DNA of 5,021 bases from Actinomycetota bacterium. GTDB lineage: Bacteria > Actinomycetota > CADDZG01 > WHSQ01. Below are positions 1 to 5,021 of the stretch, piece by piece. The notes below the pieces were generated by a model. The model was not told the origin of the DNA. It ran no database searches and worked only from the letters and a program-made list of their open reading frames with translations. Made by a program: the position numbers and the translations under genes. The stretch spans positions 1-5,021 of the forward strand of contig JADDQX010000183.1 of NCBI GenBank assembly GCA_016781115.1, given 5' to 3'. Each line of letters opens with the position of its first letter. The stretch's first letter is position 1.

Positions 1-183
1 GTCCTCGTAGCCTTCCTTGCGATCGTTGCCGGGGGTGTTCTCGGAGCCGTTCTCCGACGCGTTCTCGTTGCCGCCACCTTGGGCGTGGTCGGGGTCGTGG
101 TGCGCCAGCGCGGGCGAGGCCACCATCAGGCACAGGGCGAAGACTGCGGCTATGACTGCGAACAGCGGGCTCTTCTTGGACAT
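1..183 (-). CDS. Exported protein of unknown function, N-terminal part only (runs off the left edge)
   Basis: Read on the minus strand from an ATG at 183-181, the frame stays open to the window edge (61 codons, C-terminus missing). The start is supported by a perfect AGGAGG (complement of 191-196) seven bases upstream. The protein begins MSKKSPLFAVIAAVFALCL: a short Lys-containing n-region, a hydrophobic core to about residue 22, then SPALA followed by HH. This is a textbook type I signal peptidase site after residue 27. Cys18 lies inside the hydrophobic core with Leu before it, so it is not a convincing lipobox. The mature start is hydrophilic and low in complexity, rich in Gly, Asn, Glu and Ser, with ENASENGSEN-type repeats and a few His/Asp near the cleavage site (HHDPDH). 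The product is therefore secreted or periplasmic/cell-wall located. I do not recognise the family, and the visible part is only leader plus a probable flexible linker. It is divergently transcribed from the large signalling gene. Confidence 0.8.
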   Translation of the reverse strand, partial: MSKKSPLFAVIAAVFALCLMVASPALAHHDPDHAQGGGNENASENGSENTPGNDRKEGYED

Positions 184-190
184 CTCAGTT

Positions 191-225
191 CCTCCTGCTA
201 GTCACTCTGCGTGGTCGTGTGACTA
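191..225 (-). promoter_or_regulatory. Shine-Dalgarno of the exported-protein gene with a hairpin directly upstream
   Basis: On the minus strand, TAGTCAC (complement of 219-225), a 13-base loop and GTGACTA (complement of 199-205) form a perfect 7-bp inverted repeat. It is followed after two bases by AGGAGG (complement of 191-196) and, after seven more, by the ATG. In DNA it could be a two-fold operator; in RNA it could be a 5' UTR hairpin abutting the ribosome site. The ribosome site is secure; a regulatory role for the repeat is inference. Confidence 0.6.
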
Positions 226-275
226 CATTTCGAGGTAGAAACGAAAATCCCTTCTTTTGCGCGCAATTTTTTTAC

Positions 276-306
276 GCACTGTCACGAGGCGGTGCCGCAC
301 AGTGAC
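276..306. repeat. Interleaved inverted/direct repeat, candidate operator
   Basis: GCACTGTCAC at 276-285 and GCACAGTGAC at 297-306 match at 8 of 10 positions as direct repeats with a 21-base period, about two helical turns. The same bases also give inverted pairs: CACTGT (277-282) with ACAGTG (299-304), and GTCAC (281-285) with GTGAC (302-306). A small GC stem (GCG at 289-291 with CGC at 296-298) sits between. Position between divergent genes fits a regulator site; the binding protein is unknown. Confidence 0.35.
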
Positions 307-504
307 CGGGTTCCCGTCCAGGGGCCGAGCCGGCGTCGTACGGCTCCTCGTCACACGCGTGCAGCGGGATATCACGCCTTAAGAGCGGTGGAGCCGTCGG
401 TAACCGGGACTAAACCGTAATAAGGCACATCCAGGCGTGAACCACGGCATGGACCCGGGGGCCCGGAGGCGGTTGGCTGGGTTGCAACATCAGACGCCCT
501 TGAG

Positions 505-509
505 GGAGG
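505..509 (+). promoter_or_regulatory. Shine-Dalgarno that decides the start of the large signalling gene
   Basis: GGAGG, within the purine run GAGGGAGGG at 502-510, lies five bases before the ATG at 515. The upstream in-frame starts, GTG at 437 and ATG at 449, have only a poor AAGG about eleven bases before the GTG or nothing comparable. Confidence 0.65.
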
Positions 510-514
510 GTGGC

Positions 515-4963
<4,449 letters not shown>

Positions 4964-5000
4964 CGAAAGCGGAGGGCACCGGCCCGTAGGATTCGCCGCC

Positions 5001-5021
5001 ATGCTGAGCAAGATCGAGCAC
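5001..5021 (+). CDS. Start of a following gene, possibly VOC-fold / methylmalonyl-CoA epimerase-like (7 codons visible)
   Basis: ATG at 5001 opens MLSKIEH and stays open to the window edge. It lies 37 bases after the stop of the large gene on the same strand, with a weak TAGGA (4987-4991) nine bases upstream and no terminator between, so co-transcription is possible. Methylmalonyl-CoA epimerases and other VOC metalloenzymes often begin M-L/F-x-K-I-D/E-H-I/V-G/A, where this His is a metal ligand. The resemblance rests on seven residues only and is a guess; a different product, or no gene at all, is possible. Confidence 0.4.

Larger units (their letters stand above)
184..514. other. Divergent intergenic region with AT-rich pocket and several inverted repeats
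   Basis: About 330 bases lie between the two divergent starts, so promoters for both genes should be here. No convincing sigma-70 -35/-10 pair could be picked by eye. Features seen: an AT-rich pocket at about 224-275 with a seven-T run at 267-273; the perfect palindrome TTGCGCGCAA at 257-266; TTTCG/CGAAA arms at 228-232 and 242-246; GAGCCG (327-332) with CGGCTC (341-346), an 8-base loop between them; the palindrome CACGCGTG at 354-361; CGGT-A-ACCG at 398-406. TAATAA at 418-423 is a possible but weak -10 for the plus-strand gene, with no good -35. The segment 437-514 is in frame with the large gene but is judged to be leader rather than coding. No RNA gene or mobile element was recognised. Confidence 0.6.

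Noticed and set aside
17..238. Plus-strand open frame of 73 codons
   Set aside because: It is antisense to the signal-peptide gene, which has a perfect AGGAGG and a coherent leader and cleavage site. The plus-strand frame has no ribosome site and a Trp/Ser/Pro-rich composition.
257..273. Palindrome TTGCGCGCAA followed by a T-run, considered as an intrinsic terminator
   Set aside because: The palindrome has no loop, so it cannot form a normal hairpin, and no plus-strand gene reads into it. It is more likely part of an AT-rich promoter region.
4974..4985. GGGC-ACCG-GCCC stem after the large gene, considered as a terminator
   Set aside because: Only four base pairs and no T-run follow. It gives no support for termination before the next gene.

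Overview
The window is GC-rich, with codons strongly biased to G or C at the third position and long spurious open frames on both strands. Together with the gene content (eukaryotic-like Ser/Thr kinase, class III nucleotide cyclase, STAND-type ATPase), this suggests a high-GC actinobacterium or a similar soil/sediment lineage such as Thermoleophilia or Chloroflexota-like bacteria. That placement is inference from composition and family habit; no marker gene is present.

Layout: (1) positions 1-183, minus strand: the first 61 codons of a gene that runs off the left edge. It encodes an exported protein with a clear signal peptide and a hydrophilic Asn/Glu/Ser/Gly-rich mature start. (2) 184-514: a divergent intergenic region with an AT-rich pocket, several inverted repeats and five copies of GTCAC/GTGAC. 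It also holds a 7-bp hairpin two bases upstream of the Shine-Dalgarno of the minus-strand gene. (3) 515-4963, plus strand: one very large gene (1482 aa from the preferred ATG) that takes up almost 90% of the window. (4) 4964-5021: a 37-base gap and the first seven codons of a following same-strand gene, possibly of the VOC/methylmalonyl-CoA epimerase type.

The central protein is a soluble one-polypeptide signalling device. In order it has two CxxC/CxxC zinc ribbons, a Ser/Thr kinase domain, an AAA_16/STAND ATPase with a winged-helix-like segment, a long TPR-like helical region, and a C-terminal class III adenylate/guanylate cyclase domain. No transmembrane helix is visible. The likely logic, inferred from the families, is that the zinc-ribbon and TPR parts bind partners, the STAND ATPase acts as a nucleotide-driven switch, and the kinase and cyclase are two catalytic outputs.

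The most striking observation is in the kinase. The usual beta-3 lysine (VAxK) is replaced by serine, and the third glycine of the glycine-rich loop is replaced by lysine. This is the arrangement of eukaryotic WNK ('with no lysine') kinases, where the ATP-contacting lysine has moved to that loop position. The rest of the catalytic set (HRD, DFG, the Asn, APE-like SPE) is intact, so an active kinase with a relocated lysine is more plausible than a dead one.
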